Positions 5,807-15,093 of a stretch of 64,000 nt of DNA are shown here, in pieces (position 1 is the first letter of the stretch; each line of letters opens with the position of its first letter). Source of the stretch: Desulfurococcaceae archaeon AG1 (lineage in GTDB: Archaea > Thermoproteota > Thermoprotei_A > Sulfolobales > AG1); NCBI GenBank assembly GCA_003116855.1, contig BEWT01000011.1, positions 25,533-89,532 of the forward strand, in the 5' to 3' direction. The notes below the pieces were generated by a model. The model was not told where the DNA came from. It saw only the letters and a program-made list of their open reading frames with translations, and searched no databases. A program made the translations under genes and the position numbers.

Positions 5807-8322
5807 AGCTTTCTCACCCTCACACTGCTGTTAGAAGCACCTCCCCCTACTATGGGTATGACATAGCCTTTGGCGAACCAGTTGGGGTTAACCCCTTCTC
5901 TGGCGAAGTAATCCTTGGGTATGAGTTTCGACATTCTACCACATACTGTTGCGTATGCGAAGAGAACCCCTTCCCTAACCCTCTCAGTCACCCTGATCCT
6001 TACCCTCGCTTTCCACCCAGTGTCGATGCCCTCCAGCTCAACCATATCGCCATCACGTATCCCAAGCCTCTCGGCATCTTTCGGGTTCATCCAGACACTT
6101 CTATCGCCAACAAATCTCAGCGGCTCCATAAGGCTTGCTTGGAAAGATGTTAGGGGGCTTTTACCGTTGACGAGGTAGAACTCGTCGGGGGCTTTTGGCG
6201 GGGTATATGCTGGCGGGGGTTTATAGTCTGGTAGTGGGTCTAGACCTGCTGCTAGGGCTGCTAAGGAGTATATCTCAGCCTTGCCCGACGGTGTTGCAAG
6301 GGCTGTCTTGTATGGTCTAACATAGTATTTCTTCTTAGACAAGACATAGTAGCCTTCTTCTTCGAGGGCTGTCTTGAGCTTTTCTTTATCTATATTCCAT
6401 GCCTTGGCTAGGCTGGAGAGTATTGCTTCGTCGAGCTTGTGCAGGAATTCATCTTTATAGACCTCGTAGTCCGCATACTTGTCATCCCATCCAAGGGCCT
6501 TGGCCCTCTCTGGGAATGCTCTTCTAGCTATCTCGAACATAATCCAGAGGGCGTCTCTAGCATCAACACCTTTCGGGGGATCGACAACCTTGGATTGCTT
6601 CTGCACAGAGGCGTGGAGGGTCCATTTAGTGGAAGTAATCTCTTCCCTCTCAAGGAAGATCGTGTCGGGTAAAACGTAGTCAGCATAGTCAGCATCGTCG
6701 GTGGGCATTATATCTATAACCACTAGGAGGTCGAGCTTTTTATACGCCTCTATGATCTTCCTAGTATTCATATCCCTGCCTATAGGGTTGGTACCAATTA
6801 TAAACAGTGCTTTAATTGGGTAAGGCTTTTCCTCTAATATAGCGTCTAGAACTGCGTCGAATGTTGAAAGGGTTAATGGATACTTAGCCCTATCAACTCT
6901 TGTCTTGGTTACGTCTCCGAATAGCTCTTCAGGCATCCTAGCCCCGTAAACGGTTTCGGCGACCTTCTTACCCTCGATTGTTTTGACCGATATTACTGAG
7001 GGGAATTTCGAGGATTCCTGGAAGCATAGTCCTCCTGGTTTGTCTATGTTGCCTAGCAGGACATTAATGATTAAGAAGGATCTTACATCATCGTAATCAT
7101 TCCAATTCCTAGCTATATACCACGTGTCATCTACAACACCATTGCTTAGCGCGAGTTTCCTAGCAACCCACCTTATCTCGCTAGCCTTAACACCAGTGAT
7201 GCTTTCTGCTACTTCGGGTTTGTAATTCGAGGCTCTTTCTTTTAGGAGTGTTAGGGCTGTTTTGACTGTAACCTTGCTTCCGTCTTTGAGGGTTACTTCA
7301 CCAACATACCAGAGGTCTGGGTCTAGAGCTACCTTGTGATCCTTGAGCTTTCCGTCTTTTGCGTCGAAGACGAGGTATTTCTTGGGATCTCCGCCCTCAA
7401 CTACATCTGCTTCTGTTAGGGGTTTGCCATCGGGTTTTATGAGGAATGGTGCGTTTGAGTATTTCTTGAGAAAGTCTGCGTTATAGAGTTCCTCCTCTAG
7501 TAGAACGTATATTATGCTTAGGGCGAAAGCGGCGTCTGTTCCGGGTATTATTGGTATCCATTTGACATCGCCAAAGCCTATCTCGGGCATTCTGGGATCG
7601 ACTACGACTATCTGTAATCCTTTATTGGTTCTAGCTCTATGAAGCGCTCCCATGCTGGCTGTGCTTAGTGTTCTGCCTATGAGGACTAGGAAGCTGGCAT
7701 TCTCGTAGTCAGGATCTACTGCGGGGGGTCCGCCCGCACCTAGGATGTGACCCCTGGCTACTGTGCCATTCGCGTGGCACATGCTGACGTGTGATATGAC
7801 GTTGGGGGTTCCGAAGAGGTATGAGAATAGAGGCATATAGTAGGACCAAGCATCGTGGTGTGTTATGGCTATGGCTTTGTATCCATACTTGCTAACGATC
7901 TCTTTAAGCTTAGACGCTATGCCGTTGAGAGCGGTGTCCCAATCAACCTCTTTGAACCTGGCCTCGCCCCTCATCTCGTTAACCATTGGTTTCTTGAGCC
8001 TCAGCGGGTGATCCCAGAGCCACGGGGCAGTGGCACTCCTACCACAGAGACCCCGCTGGGGATGCCCATTTAGGGGTAGGACAACCCTGGGTCTTCCACT
8101 GCTATCAACACCTACCCGGATACCACAGAGAGCCCCACACATGCCGCAGAATGTTTTAACAAACCTTAAACCCTCTAGAGGCTTTTTGGAAGTCTCTTCT
8201 AATAATAGCTGTTTTGCCAGCATTCTGCCAACAACACTGTGGGGTTGAACGCTGAGCATTGTTAGAGCTGCTAGGGTGGATGCGGCGGATAGCTTGATAA
8301 AGTCCCTTCTACGCGTTTTCAT
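5803..8322 (-). CDS. Molybdopterin oxidoreductase, PsrA/TtrA/SreA-like catalytic subunit
   Basis: About 839 residues from the chosen ATG 8322, which has GGTGAGG just upstream; an in-frame ATG at 8337 gives five more. A twin-arginine signal TRRRDFIKL begins the protein and is followed by a hydrophobic stretch, so the enzyme is exported. The N-terminal [4Fe-4S] motif is C-x2-C-x3-C-x26-C (CGMCGALC then GLCGR). SHVSMCHAN near residue 182 supplies a likely Cys ligand for Mo or W. The C-terminal molybdopterin dinucleotide domain is present (VNGKSPLTSF, WMNPKDAERLGIRDGDMVEL). With NrfD and Fe-S partners this matches polysulfide, sulfur, thiosulfate or tetrathionate reductases of the DMSO reductase superfamily. 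The substrate is not decided by the sequence; sulfur or polysulfide is likely in this lineage. Confidence 0.88.
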   Translation of the reverse strand: MKTRRRDFIKLSAASTLAALTMLSVQPHSVVGRMLAKQLLLEETSKKPLEGLRFVKTFCGMCGALCGIRVGVDSSGRPRVVLPLNGHPQRGLCGRSATAPWLWDHPLRLKKPMVNEMRGEARFKEVDWDTALNGIASKLKEIVSKYGYKAIAITHHDAWSYYMPLFSYLFGTPNVISHVSMCHANGTVARGHILGAGGPPAVDPDYENASFLVLIGRTLSTASMGALHRARTNKGLQIVVVDPRMPEIGFGDVKWIPIIPGTDAAFALSIIYVLLEEELYNADFLKKYSNAPFLIKPDGKPLTEADVVEGGDPKKYLVFDAKDGKLKDHKVALDPDLWYVGEVTLKDGSKVTVKTALTLLKERASNYKPEVAESITGVKASEIRWVARKLALSNGVVDDTWYIARNWNDYDDVRSFLIINVLLGNIDKPGGLCFQESSKFPSVISVKTIEGKKVAETVYGARMPEELFGDVTKTRVDRAKYPLTLSTFDAVLDAILEEKPYPIKALFIIGTNPIGRDMNTRKIIEAYKKLDLLVVIDIMPTDDADYADYVLPDTIFLEREEITSTKWTLHASVQKQSKVVDPPKGVDARDALWIMFEIARRAFPERAKALGWDDKYADYEVYKDEFLHKLDEAILSSLAKAWNIDKEKLKTALEEEGYYVLSKKKYYVRPYKTALATPSGKAEIYSLAALAAGLDPLPDYKPPPAYTPPKAPDEFYLVNGKSPLTSFQASLMEPLRFVGDRSVWMNPKDAERLGIRDGDMVELEGIDTGWKARVRIRVTERVREGVLFAYATVCGRMSKLIPKDYFAREGVNPNWFAKGYVIPIVGGGASNSSVRVRKL

Positions 8323-8626
8323 AACCTCACCATGCAAGTATAATCCCTTAAAAATATTCTTTCAGCCCTATTAAGGGTTATTATAGATTCTTACCGATCC
8401 TAATAGGCATATAGAGGAATAAGTAGTGCTTCATGGGTTTGTATTATAAAAACTTAATCGTTATGCAGTTGTCAAGATTTATAGTAAGCTGTATAGCCGA
8501 ATCTCAAACCATATACTCATGTCTATGAAACGTCTAGGGCATATAGATGGAAATGCTTTATATTCTGAGAAACTAGAGGGCTTTGATGACACTTTAAATG
8601 CGAGGCTTTCAGGCTTTGTGGGGTGG
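8323..8626. other. Promoter region of the reductase operon
   Basis: No gene is visible. On the minus strand an A/T-rich AATATTTTTAAGG near 8348-8360 is placed correctly for a short-leader start at 8337 or 8322. The rest is AT-rich spacer up to the alcohol dehydrogenase stop. Confidence 0.35.
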
Positions 8627-9664
8627 CTAGGGTGTGATTATTGCTCTCCCTGTTATGAGTCCTTTTCTAAACCTTTCGAATACGTCGTTTATCTCTTCGA
8701 GTGGGTATGTTGATGTCTCGATACTTATTATCTGTTTCTCGACAAGCCTTGCAACGTCATATAGATCTCTTAATCCCCCGACGTAGGCGCCTCTTATCTC
8801 TATGCTTCTCATTGGTAGTAGGGGTAGTGTGAGTGTTGCGTATTCTCCCATTAATCCTACTATCACGAGTCTGCCTCCTCTTTTAAGGGATCTTAGGGCG
8901 TCGCTGAATGTGGCTGCGGTGCCGACGAAGTCTATGGCTGCATCGACTCCCAGGCCTCCTGTTATTTTCATTACCTCTTCATCGATCTTAGCTTTGGATG
9001 GGTTGATCAGATACTCGGCTCCGAGCTTTTCAGCGAGTCTTAATGCCTCTTCCCTAATATCTACCGCTATCACCGAGGCTCCATAGATCTTTCTAGCCAT
9101 CTGGATTGCTAGGTGTCCTAGCCCGCCTACACCGAGGATCATTACATGATCTCCAGGCTCTAACGAGGCCTTCCTAACAGCGTTATAGGCTGTTATACCT
9201 CCACACGCTGCTGGGGCGATCTTATCTAGATAAGCCTTCCCGATCTTCACGGCATATCTCCAGTGGGGGACGAGGACGTATTCAGCATAACCCCCGGGTC
9301 TCAGGATCCCTAGTGGTGCTGTTCCCCTAACACATAGGTTTTCATCACCTACGAGGCATTTCTTACACACACCATCACCTATCCATGGGTAGATAACAAC
9401 AGAGTCTCCTTTCTGAAGCCCCCTAACCTGGTCGCCTATCTCAGCAACCTCGCCAGCGATCTCGTGCCCCATTACCAGGGGGAATCTAACGCCTCTCTCT
9501 TCAACCCTTATTGGTCCGAAATGCCCCTCCCATATATGTATATCGCTGTGGCACATGCCAGCGGCTCTCACCCTCACAAGGATCTCGTGCCCCGTAGGCT
9601 TGGGAGTCTCTATGTCCTCGATGTAGAAGCGATCCCGGGGTTTTTTAAGAACAGCCGCCTTCAT
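8627..9664 (-). CDS. Zinc-dependent alcohol (sugar) dehydrogenase, MDR family
   Basis: 345 residues from ATG 9664 (MKAAVLKKP); an in-frame start four codons upstream is possible. Catalytic zinc ligands are Cys in GMCHSD and HE in GHEIAGE. The structural zinc lobe is D-x2-C-x2-C-x7-C (DGVCKKCLVGDENLC), the Sulfolobus ADH pattern in which an acidic residue replaces the first Cys. The NAD(P) fold shows GVGGLGHLAIQMA. Downstream of an aldehyde dehydrogenase and near a sugar-acid dehydratase, it fits a pentose 1-dehydrogenase such as the D-arabinose dehydrogenase of Sulfolobus. A general alcohol dehydrogenase is the alternative. Confidence 0.85.
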   Translation of the reverse strand: MKAAVLKKPRDRFYIEDIETPKPTGHEILVRVRAAGMCHSDIHIWEGHFGPIRVEERGVRFPLVMGHEIAGEVAEIGDQVRGLQKGDSVVIYPWIGDGVCKKCLVGDENLCVRGTAPLGILRPGGYAEYVLVPHWRYAVKIGKAYLDKIAPAACGGITAYNAVRKASLEPGDHVMILGVGGLGHLAIQMARKIYGASVIAVDIREEALRLAEKLGAEYLINPSKAKIDEEVMKITGGLGVDAAIDFVGTAATFSDALRSLKRGGRLVIVGLMGEYATLTLPLLPMRSIEIRGAYVGGLRDLYDVARLVEKQIISIETSTYPLEEINDVFERFRKGLITGRAIITP

Positions 9665-9669
9665 GGGGA

Positions 9670-11121
9670 TCACCAATGCATATATATTGTCTTTACCCTT
9701 GTATAGAAGTCCAGGGCTTCTATACCCTGCTCCTTATAGATATCATTTCCAGAGGCCTTTACACCTCCGAATGGTGCTTGGAACTCCACCCCTACTGTTT
9801 GTCTATTAACCCTAACGATACCGGTCTTTGCTCCTTGGGCTATTCTCATGATCTTGCTCAGGTCTCTGCTAACGATCCCGAGGGTCAGGCCGTATTTAAC
9901 CGAGTTAGCCAGCTCTATCGCCTCGTCTATGCTTGAGTATGGGGTTACGCAGAGCACGGGGCCGAATATCTCTTCCTGGAAGATCCTATGCCTGGGCTCG
10001 CAGTCTATGAATAGTGTTGGTTTAACATAATAGCCATAGGCATAGTCACCGCTCTCCAAAGCATATCCTCCATATACTAGCTTAGCACCCTCGTTCTTGC
10101 CGATCTCTATGTATGAGAGAACCTTTTTCTTCTGATCCATGCTGGCTAGAGGCCCCATATCTGTTGAGGGGTCGAGACCGTTCCCCACCTTCATACTATC
10201 GATCCTGGTTTTGAGGGCTTCGACAAGCTTGCCATAGAGATCAATATGTACAAGCACCCTGCTCGTTGCGGTACATGCCTGCCCAGCTATTGCGAAGGCG
10301 CCCTTAACAATGATCTCCACGGCCTCGCTCAGTGGTGCGTCCTCGGTCACTATGGTTGCGTTTTTACCTCCGAGCTCCATTTGGAGCCTTACATATCTAT
10401 CGAGACTCCCGGCGATCCTGTTGATCTCTAGCCCGGTGTTTGTTGATCCTGTGAATGATACTGCCTCCACATGCTTGTTAGTGATCATCTCCCTCCCGAT
10501 CTTCTCCCCAGACCCTATAACGAGGTTAACAACGCCTGGCGGGAGCCCGGCTCTGTGGAGGATCTCAACGAATCTATAGGCGATCGTTGGGGCGAGTGAT
10601 GCGGGTTTAAACACCACAGTATTTCCAGTAGCTATTGCTGGTACTATCTTCCACGCTGGTATCGCTATGGGGAAGTTCCAGGGCGTTATGACGCTCACAA
10701 CGCCTAGAGGCTCTCTTATAGTTAGTATGAGGCCTCCCTTAAACTGGGATGGGATTGTATAGCCATTGATCCTGAGTATGAGTGATGCGTAGAACCTAAG
10801 TATCCAGGAGACCCTTTCAACCTCAGCTTTGCTCTCGCTAATCGTCTTCCCCATCTCTCTGGTTATAAGCCTAGCCAGGTCTTCGGACCCATCTTCAACG
10901 ATATTAGCAGCCCTATATAGGATTTTAGCCCTCTCATGAGGGGTTTTCGAGCTCCATGAACCGAATGCCTCGCTAGCAACGTCAAAAGCATATTTAACAT
11001 CATCAAGCGTGGCTGGCGAATACTCAGAGACGATCTCCCTGGTATCGGCGGGGTTATGGATTTTATATTTTTCATCATGAATAACGGGCTCTCCTTTTAT
11101 GATAGAGTTGACGATCTTCAT
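9670..11121 (-). CDS. Aldehyde dehydrogenase, 2-oxoglutarate semialdehyde type
   Basis: 483 residues from ATG 11121 (MKIVNSIIKGE); the frame is open further upstream, but that extension is not family-like. Catalytic residues are Asn in TPWNFP, Glu in QMELGGKN (about 249) and Cys in GQACTATS (about 283). The NAD fold shows FTGSTNTG. Length and motifs match the class whose Sulfolobus member oxidises 2,5-dioxopentanoate to 2-oxoglutarate in pentose breakdown. The stop lies about five bases from the alcohol dehydrogenase start, so the two form an operon. Substrate is inferred from context. Confidence 0.85.
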   Translation of the reverse strand: MKIVNSIIKGEPVIHDEKYKIHNPADTREIVSEYSPATLDDVKYAFDVASEAFGSWSSKTPHERAKILYRAANIVEDGSEDLARLITREMGKTISESKAEVERVSWILRFYASLILRINGYTIPSQFKGGLILTIREPLGVVSVITPWNFPIAIPAWKIVPAIATGNTVVFKPASLAPTIAYRFVEILHRAGLPPGVVNLVIGSGEKIGREMITNKHVEAVSFTGSTNTGLEINRIAGSLDRYVRLQMELGGKNATIVTEDAPLSEAVEIIVKGAFAIAGQACTATSRVLVHIDLYGKLVEALKTRIDSMKVGNGLDPSTDMGPLASMDQKKKVLSYIEIGKNEGAKLVYGGYALESGDYAYGYYVKPTLFIDCEPRHRIFQEEIFGPVLCVTPYSSIDEAIELANSVKYGLTLGIVSRDLSKIMRIAQGAKTGIVRVNRQTVGVEFQAPFGGVKASGNDIYKEQGIEALDFYTRVKTIYMHW

Positions 11122-11401
11122 ATGACTCGCCAACCAGTTAATCGCGCGAAAGATAATAAACGCTCTGTAAAAGATACACAAACTAGACTATTTTCTAAGT
11201 AAAAACTTTCAATAGTTTCTATCCATTATAAACACATATGTGAATGTACTTCTATCTCAATGGCACGTGATCCTGGAAGGTTGTAGAAAACATGGTGTTA
11301 TGCTCAAATACGCGGGAGAATGCCTAGGCATAGTTGCTGGGGCTTGAGGGGTTGTTAAGAGGGTATGGCTGGAGAGTTAATGACTATCTTATGCGGGGCT
11401 T

Positions 11402-12556
11402 CTAGATCCCTGTGGTATAGCTTTTTAGCTTTGCCTCATCGATCTCCAGGCCTAGTCCTGGTCTGTTTGGTATTAGAACGTCGTCGTTGCTGAATACCTC
11501 GACAGGATCTTTAGTTATCTGGTAGGCTAGGGGGTTCTTCTCTACGTAGTAATACTCGTAGGCTGGTGTGAAGATCAGGTGGCTGGGTAGTGAGGCTATG
11601 AATTGGAGTGTTGCTGCTCTGCACCCAGCGCCTGATAGGCCTATATGGAATGTCATGGGTATGCCGAAGGAGTCTGCTAGGGCTGCGATTTTGAGGGCTT
11701 CGGTTATGCCTCCAACTCTTGCTATGTCTGGCATCGCTATATCCATGGCTTTTCTCTGCATAAACATTAGCCACTGGTATTTTGTGAACAGGGTTTCGGC
11801 AGCTGCTATTGGTATGTCCAGGGTTCTGGTGATCTCTACATAGGCATCGATATTATCAGGCGGTACCGGTTCTTCGAACCAGACTGCTTCGTATCTCTCA
11901 AGCATTCTACCCACTCTCACTGCTGTGGCCACGTTATATGCTGTGTTGGCGTCAGCCATGATCTCTACCTCGCTTCCTAGGGAGTCTCTTATAGCTTTGA
12001 TAACCTCTCTATCCATATCAAAGCCCCTACCCACCTTAACCTTAATATACCTAAACCCATGCTCTAGGAGTTTAGCAGCCTCCCTAGCGGCATCTTCGGG
12101 CTTCATGAACACTATAGAGGATGCATAGGCCTTAACCCTATCCCTGAACAAGCCGCCTAGTAGCTTGCTTACCGGCTTGCCGAAATACTTACCCTTAATA
12201 TCCCATAGAGCTAGATCCACGCCTGAGAGTGCCTCGATATAATAGCCTGTGAAGTGTCCTCTAACCCTCATCACTGAGAATAGCTCCTCCCACAAGACCT
12301 CGTGATCCAGAGGATCTCTACCAAGAAGCAGGGGTCTGAACAGCTCGTTGATCACAGAAGCACTGGCCGAGGGCGCCTCCCTAGCTATAGCCTCACCCCA
12401 GCCTGTGATACCTTCATCAGTGGTTATCTTAACATACACCACAGCAAATCCATGACCGATTCTCGAAGAGATATCGGCATAATGACTCCTAAAACCTGTT
12501 ACAGGCTTATCAACATAGTATCTCAACACATACGCTTCAACACCAGTTATCCTCAT
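11402..12556 (-). CDS. Sugar-acid dehydratase, mandelate racemase/enolase superfamily (arabinonate dehydratase-like)
   Basis: 384 residues from ATG 12556. Family residues are the KxK pair in YIKVKVGRG, Mg ligands Asp in IMADAN, Glu in WFEEPV and Glu in AAETL, and a C-terminal His in MTFHIGLSGAG. Together they support acid-base dehydration of an aldonic acid. The TATA ATATATAAAAATTGA at about 12588-12600 (minus strand) predicts a start near 12566, so the ATG at 12556 fits and the in-frame ATG at 12586 does not. With the dehydrogenases at 8.6-11.1 kb it recalls the Sulfolobus arabinose route (dehydrogenase, aldonate dehydratase, semialdehyde dehydrogenase). A 2-keto-3-deoxy-aldonate dehydratase is not seen in the window. 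Confidence 0.82.
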   Translation of the reverse strand: MRITGVEAYVLRYYVDKPVTGFRSHYADISSRIGHGFAVVYVKITTDEGITGWGEAIAREAPSASASVINELFRPLLLGRDPLDHEVLWEELFSVMRVRGHFTGYYIEALSGVDLALWDIKGKYFGKPVSKLLGGLFRDRVKAYASSIVFMKPEDAAREAAKLLEHGFRYIKVKVGRGFDMDREVIKAIRDSLGSEVEIMADANTAYNVATAVRVGRMLERYEAVWFEEPVPPDNIDAYVEITRTLDIPIAAAETLFTKYQWLMFMQRKAMDIAMPDIARVGGITEALKIAALADSFGIPMTFHIGLSGAGCRAATLQFIASLPSHLIFTPAYEYYYVEKNPLAYQITKDPVEVFSNDDVLIPNRPGLGLEIDEAKLKSYTTGI

Positions 12557-12585
12557 AAGCCTAACCCATGACACAGACTCTATCA

Positions 12586-12600
12586 ATTTTTATATATCAT
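12586..12600 (-). promoter_or_regulatory. TATA box of the dehydratase gene
   Basis: The minus strand reads GATATATAAAAATTGA. About 25 bp downstream is the region just before ATG 12556. This decides the start codon of that gene. Confidence 0.5.
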
Positions 12601-12991
12601 AGATTGCAACACACTTGAGAGATGTTTGTTGATAAACGAGAAGGTCAAACGGGCAACTCAAATGATATGCATGGGAATGTCAGGAGGTTAAGGGATAGCA
12701 GGAAATCATGGCTCAGACTCGTATGGATCTTTATGTCATTAAAACTATATGGCATAACCCCTTTGTAAGCTTTAAGATGCGAAATACTTCCTGTCCTCGA
12801 TCAAGAACGTTTATGCAAGCTAGTATTAATAATGCTGATTGCTATGAAGCTTGGTTCTTCATGCAAGGGTCTTAGAGTTAAAGTGATCCCTATGGAGTGA
12901 GGGTTCTAGATGCGAAATAATGTTAATAAACACTGATTAGTGTTAATGGGCTAGTGATGGGTATTTAAAGGTCTTTGGTTGTGGCTGGTTT
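12601..12991. other. Intergenic, no gene seen
   Basis: About 390 bp of AT-rich DNA between the dehydratase promoter and the eL14 stop. Frames are short and I see no strong hairpin, tRNA or repeat. Confidence 0.4.
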
Positions 12992-13300
12992 TTATCTCTT
13001 AATCACTGTTATGAGCTTTGTGCTCGGGATCTTTATTCTTTCTTTCATGTATTCTTCGAGGCCCTCTCTCTTTATAGCCTCGATCACTTCGGGGTCCTGT
13101 GCTCCTTTGCTTATCGATATCTTTTTCTCTGTGGGTTCTATGTGGTTTATATTGATCCTCCTCCTCTTAACCCCTGATAGCTCTTTCGGTCCTGTTATTA
13201 GGACGTAGTTATCGTCTATGATATCTACTATAACGCATTTTCTCCCAGCTTCTCTTCCTCTCAGTTTGACACAGATCCTCCCAACCTCTATTGCCGGCAT
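12992..13300 (-). CDS. rpl14e: Large ribosomal subunit protein eL14
   Basis: 102 residues, the normal size of archaeal L14e. It begins MPAIEVGRICVKLRGREAGR, the SH3-like KOW fold with KCVIVDIIDDNYVLITGP, followed by GVKRRRININHIEPTEKKI, all diagnostic. It is part of the large subunit near the L3/L19e side. In many crenarchaea it follows cmk; here it is split from it by panB and inverted relative to eL34-cmk, a local rearrangement. Confidence 0.95.
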   Translation of the reverse strand: MPAIEVGRICVKLRGREAGRKCVIVDIIDDNYVLITGPKELSGVKRRRININHIEPTEKKISISKGAQDPEVIEAIKREGLEEYMKERIKIPSTKLITVIKR

Positions 13301-13401
13301 ATCTCATTCCAAGAGCATTTATGCTCGAAGCCTATAAGCGTTTTCTCTGTGGGATCTTGTTATTGCTTATCAACTCCTTAGCATTATCATTAAGGGGTCT
13401 C

Positions 13402-14265
13402 TTGAGCGTTAGGAGAGTTACTCCAAGTGATTTCATTAAAGCTAAGAAGAGGGGTGAGAAGATAGTTATGGTCACAGCGTATGATTATTACCAGGCTAGA
13501 GCGGCTGACGAGGCTGGTGTTGACGGTATTCTTGTCGGTGACTCTCTGGGAATGGTTGTGATGGGTTTTCAATCAACCCTCCCAGTTACTATGGGTATGA
13601 TCCTTCACCACCTAAGGGCTGTTGTGAATGCTAATCCAAGGAGTCTTGTTGTTGCTGACATGCCCTTCATGAGCTACGAGCTTGGGAGAAAAGAGGCTCT
13701 TAGGAATGCCTCTAAGCTTATAAGGAGAGGCGCTGGGGCTGTGAAGCTCGAGGGGGGTATCGAGATCGTTGGGATCGTTGAGAGCCTGGTGAAAGCCGGG
13801 ATCCCTGTTATGGGGCATCTAGGGCTGAACCCGCAGAGGTCTCTTGCAAGGGGTATGGGGCTGAAAGGTAAGAAGGCTGACGAGGCTCTGGAGCTTATCG
13901 AGGCTGCCCATGCTTTGGAAGAGGCGGGTGTTTTCTCAATAGTTATAGAATATACTGCGCGCGAGGTTGCCGAGATTATTACGAAGAGGCTCAGGATCCC
14001 GACTATATGTATAGGCTCGGGTCCAGGTTGTGATGGGCAGATCCTTGTGTTCCACGATCTGGTGGGTCTTAACCCAAACCCTCCGCCCTTTGCTAAGAAG
14101 TATAGCGATGCATATAGGATCTTTGTGGATGCTATTAAGAGCTATGCTGATGAGGCTAGAAGGGGTCTTTTCCCTGACGTTGCTAGGTATTGGAGCATGG
14201 ATCCAGAGGAGCTTGTTGCTTTGGATAATGCTTTGAAGAGGCAGAAGGAGTCTGGATCCCGTTAG
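13402..14265 (+). CDS. panB: 3-methyl-2-oxobutanoate hydroxymethyltransferase
   Basis: The first committed step of pantothenate/CoA synthesis: transfer of a hydroxymethyl group from methylene-tetrahydropterin to 2-oxoisovalerate. 287 residues from TTG 13402; the frame is open back to 13291, but those residues are hydrophobic and not PanB-like. Family motifs are VTAYDYYQARAADEAGVDGI, LVGDSLGMVVMGFQSTLPVT, VVADMPFMSY (Mg-binding Asp), GAGAVKLEGG, PVMGHLGLNPQ and CIGSGPGCDGQILVFHDLVG. The length agrees with the family. Divergent to eL14, with no panE or ppanK-type gene nearby. Confidence 0.93.
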   Translation: MSVRRVTPSDFIKAKKRGEKIVMVTAYDYYQARAADEAGVDGILVGDSLGMVVMGFQSTLPVTMGMILHHLRAVVNANPRSLVVADMPFMSYELGRKEALRNASKLIRRGAGAVKLEGGIEIVGIVESLVKAGIPVMGHLGLNPQRSLARGMGLKGKKADEALELIEAAHALEEAGVFSIVIEYTAREVAEIITKRLRIPTICIGSGPGCDGQILVFHDLVGLNPNPPPFAKKYSDAYRIFVDAIKSYADEARRGLFPDVARYWSMDPEELVALDNALKRQKESGSR

Positions 14266-14275
14266 GTTTTCAGCT

Positions 14276-14809
14276 CTATCTTCTTTCGCCAATGCTTTTT
14301 AGGATGTCTGTGCCTGATATTCTATTATATAGTGGGAGGATCATTAGATATGCTAGGAAGCTGATCCAGACTATATATACGTAGCAGATACTCCTACCCT
14401 CGACAACGATCTCGATCTCTATTGGGGGTGGGAGGGAGCATGTACCTGGTGCTGCAAGACCTCTTTCACCGAACACGGCGTAGCTGTAGAGGAGTACGAG
14501 TACCATCATTATCAGCGGTATTGTCGCCATTATCATTGTTACTCTGAATATTCTGCCCCTAAGCCTTCTATACCTCATCCCAATCACGCCCGCCTTTTTC
14601 TTAGACTTTACCTTCGATGCCTTCTCTATGTCTCTAGCTATTCTTGGAACCTCGCCTGCTATTCTCTCGGGCTTCACGCTTCTCCTGATAAGATAGGCTG
14701 AGATCAGTACGAGGTAGATCGTCATGATGGTGATGTGTATCGCGTATATATTTGGTATCATCACGATACATAGACCTAAAAGTCTTTTAAGCCTTAGTGA
14801 TATAAACAC
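14276..14809 (-). CDS. DUF106 / EMC3-TMCO1-like membrane insertase homologue
   Basis: 177 residues, three membrane stretches. The first is near residues 24-42 and is followed by a basic coiled segment (DIEKASKVKSKKKAGV). Two more lie near 94-112 and 145-163. Archaeal DUF106 proteins of this topology are members of the Oxa1/YidC superfamily and normally stand beside eL34 and cmk, exactly as here, though on the opposite strand. The annotated ATG at 14809 may be too far upstream: the TATA at about 14797-14805 fits a start at ATG 14761 (MIPNIYAI), giving 161 residues. Function in membrane protein insertion is inferred from family. Confidence 0.65.
   Translation of the reverse strand: MFISLRLKRLLGLCIVMIPNIYAIHITIMTIYLVLISAYLIRRSVKPERIAGEVPRIARDIEKASKVKSKKKAGVIGMRYRRLRGRIFRVTMIMATIPLIMMVLVLLYSYAVFGERGLAAPGTCSLPPPIEIEIVVEGRSICYVYIVWISFLAYLMILPLYNRISGTDILKSIGERR
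14795..14806. promoter_or_regulatory. Shared TATA region between DUF106 and eL34
   Basis: GTGATATAAAC is TATA-like on both strands. It lies about 25 bp before the eL34 ATG (14821), giving a leaderless transcript, and about 35-40 bp before ATG 14761 on the minus strand. Confidence 0.35.
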
Positions 14810-14820
14810 CCCAGAGAACC

Positions 14821-15093
14821 ATGGTGAGCCCGAGGCTCAGGTCGAGGTCTCTCAAAAGGATTAAGGTTAGAACACCCGGGGGTAACACGGTAACTCATTA
14901 TAGACGGGATACCAGGGTTATAGCTAGGTGTGGCAGATGCGGTGCTGTGCTCAACGGTGTTCCGAGGGATATGGGGGATCTTAGGACACTGCCAAAGAGC
15001 TCTAAGAGGCCTAACAGGCTTTTTGGCGGGATGCTCTGCCATAGATGCCTTGAGGAGATCCTTAAGGAGAGTATCAGGAGTAGTGGGTTATGA
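14821..15093 (+). CDS. rpl34e: Large ribosomal subunit protein eL34
   Basis: 90 residues. A zinc ribbon is formed by CGRCGAVLNG (residues about 37-40) and CHRC near residue 73. It opens with a basic segment SPRLRSRSLKRIKVRTPGG, diagnostic of archaeal L34e. Its stop overlaps the cmk start (ATGA), so the two are co-translated. Confidence 0.95.
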   Translation: MVSPRLRSRSLKRIKVRTPGGNTVTHYRRDTRVIARCGRCGAVLNGVPRDMGDLRTLPKSSKRPNRLFGGMLCHRCLEEILKESIRSSGL

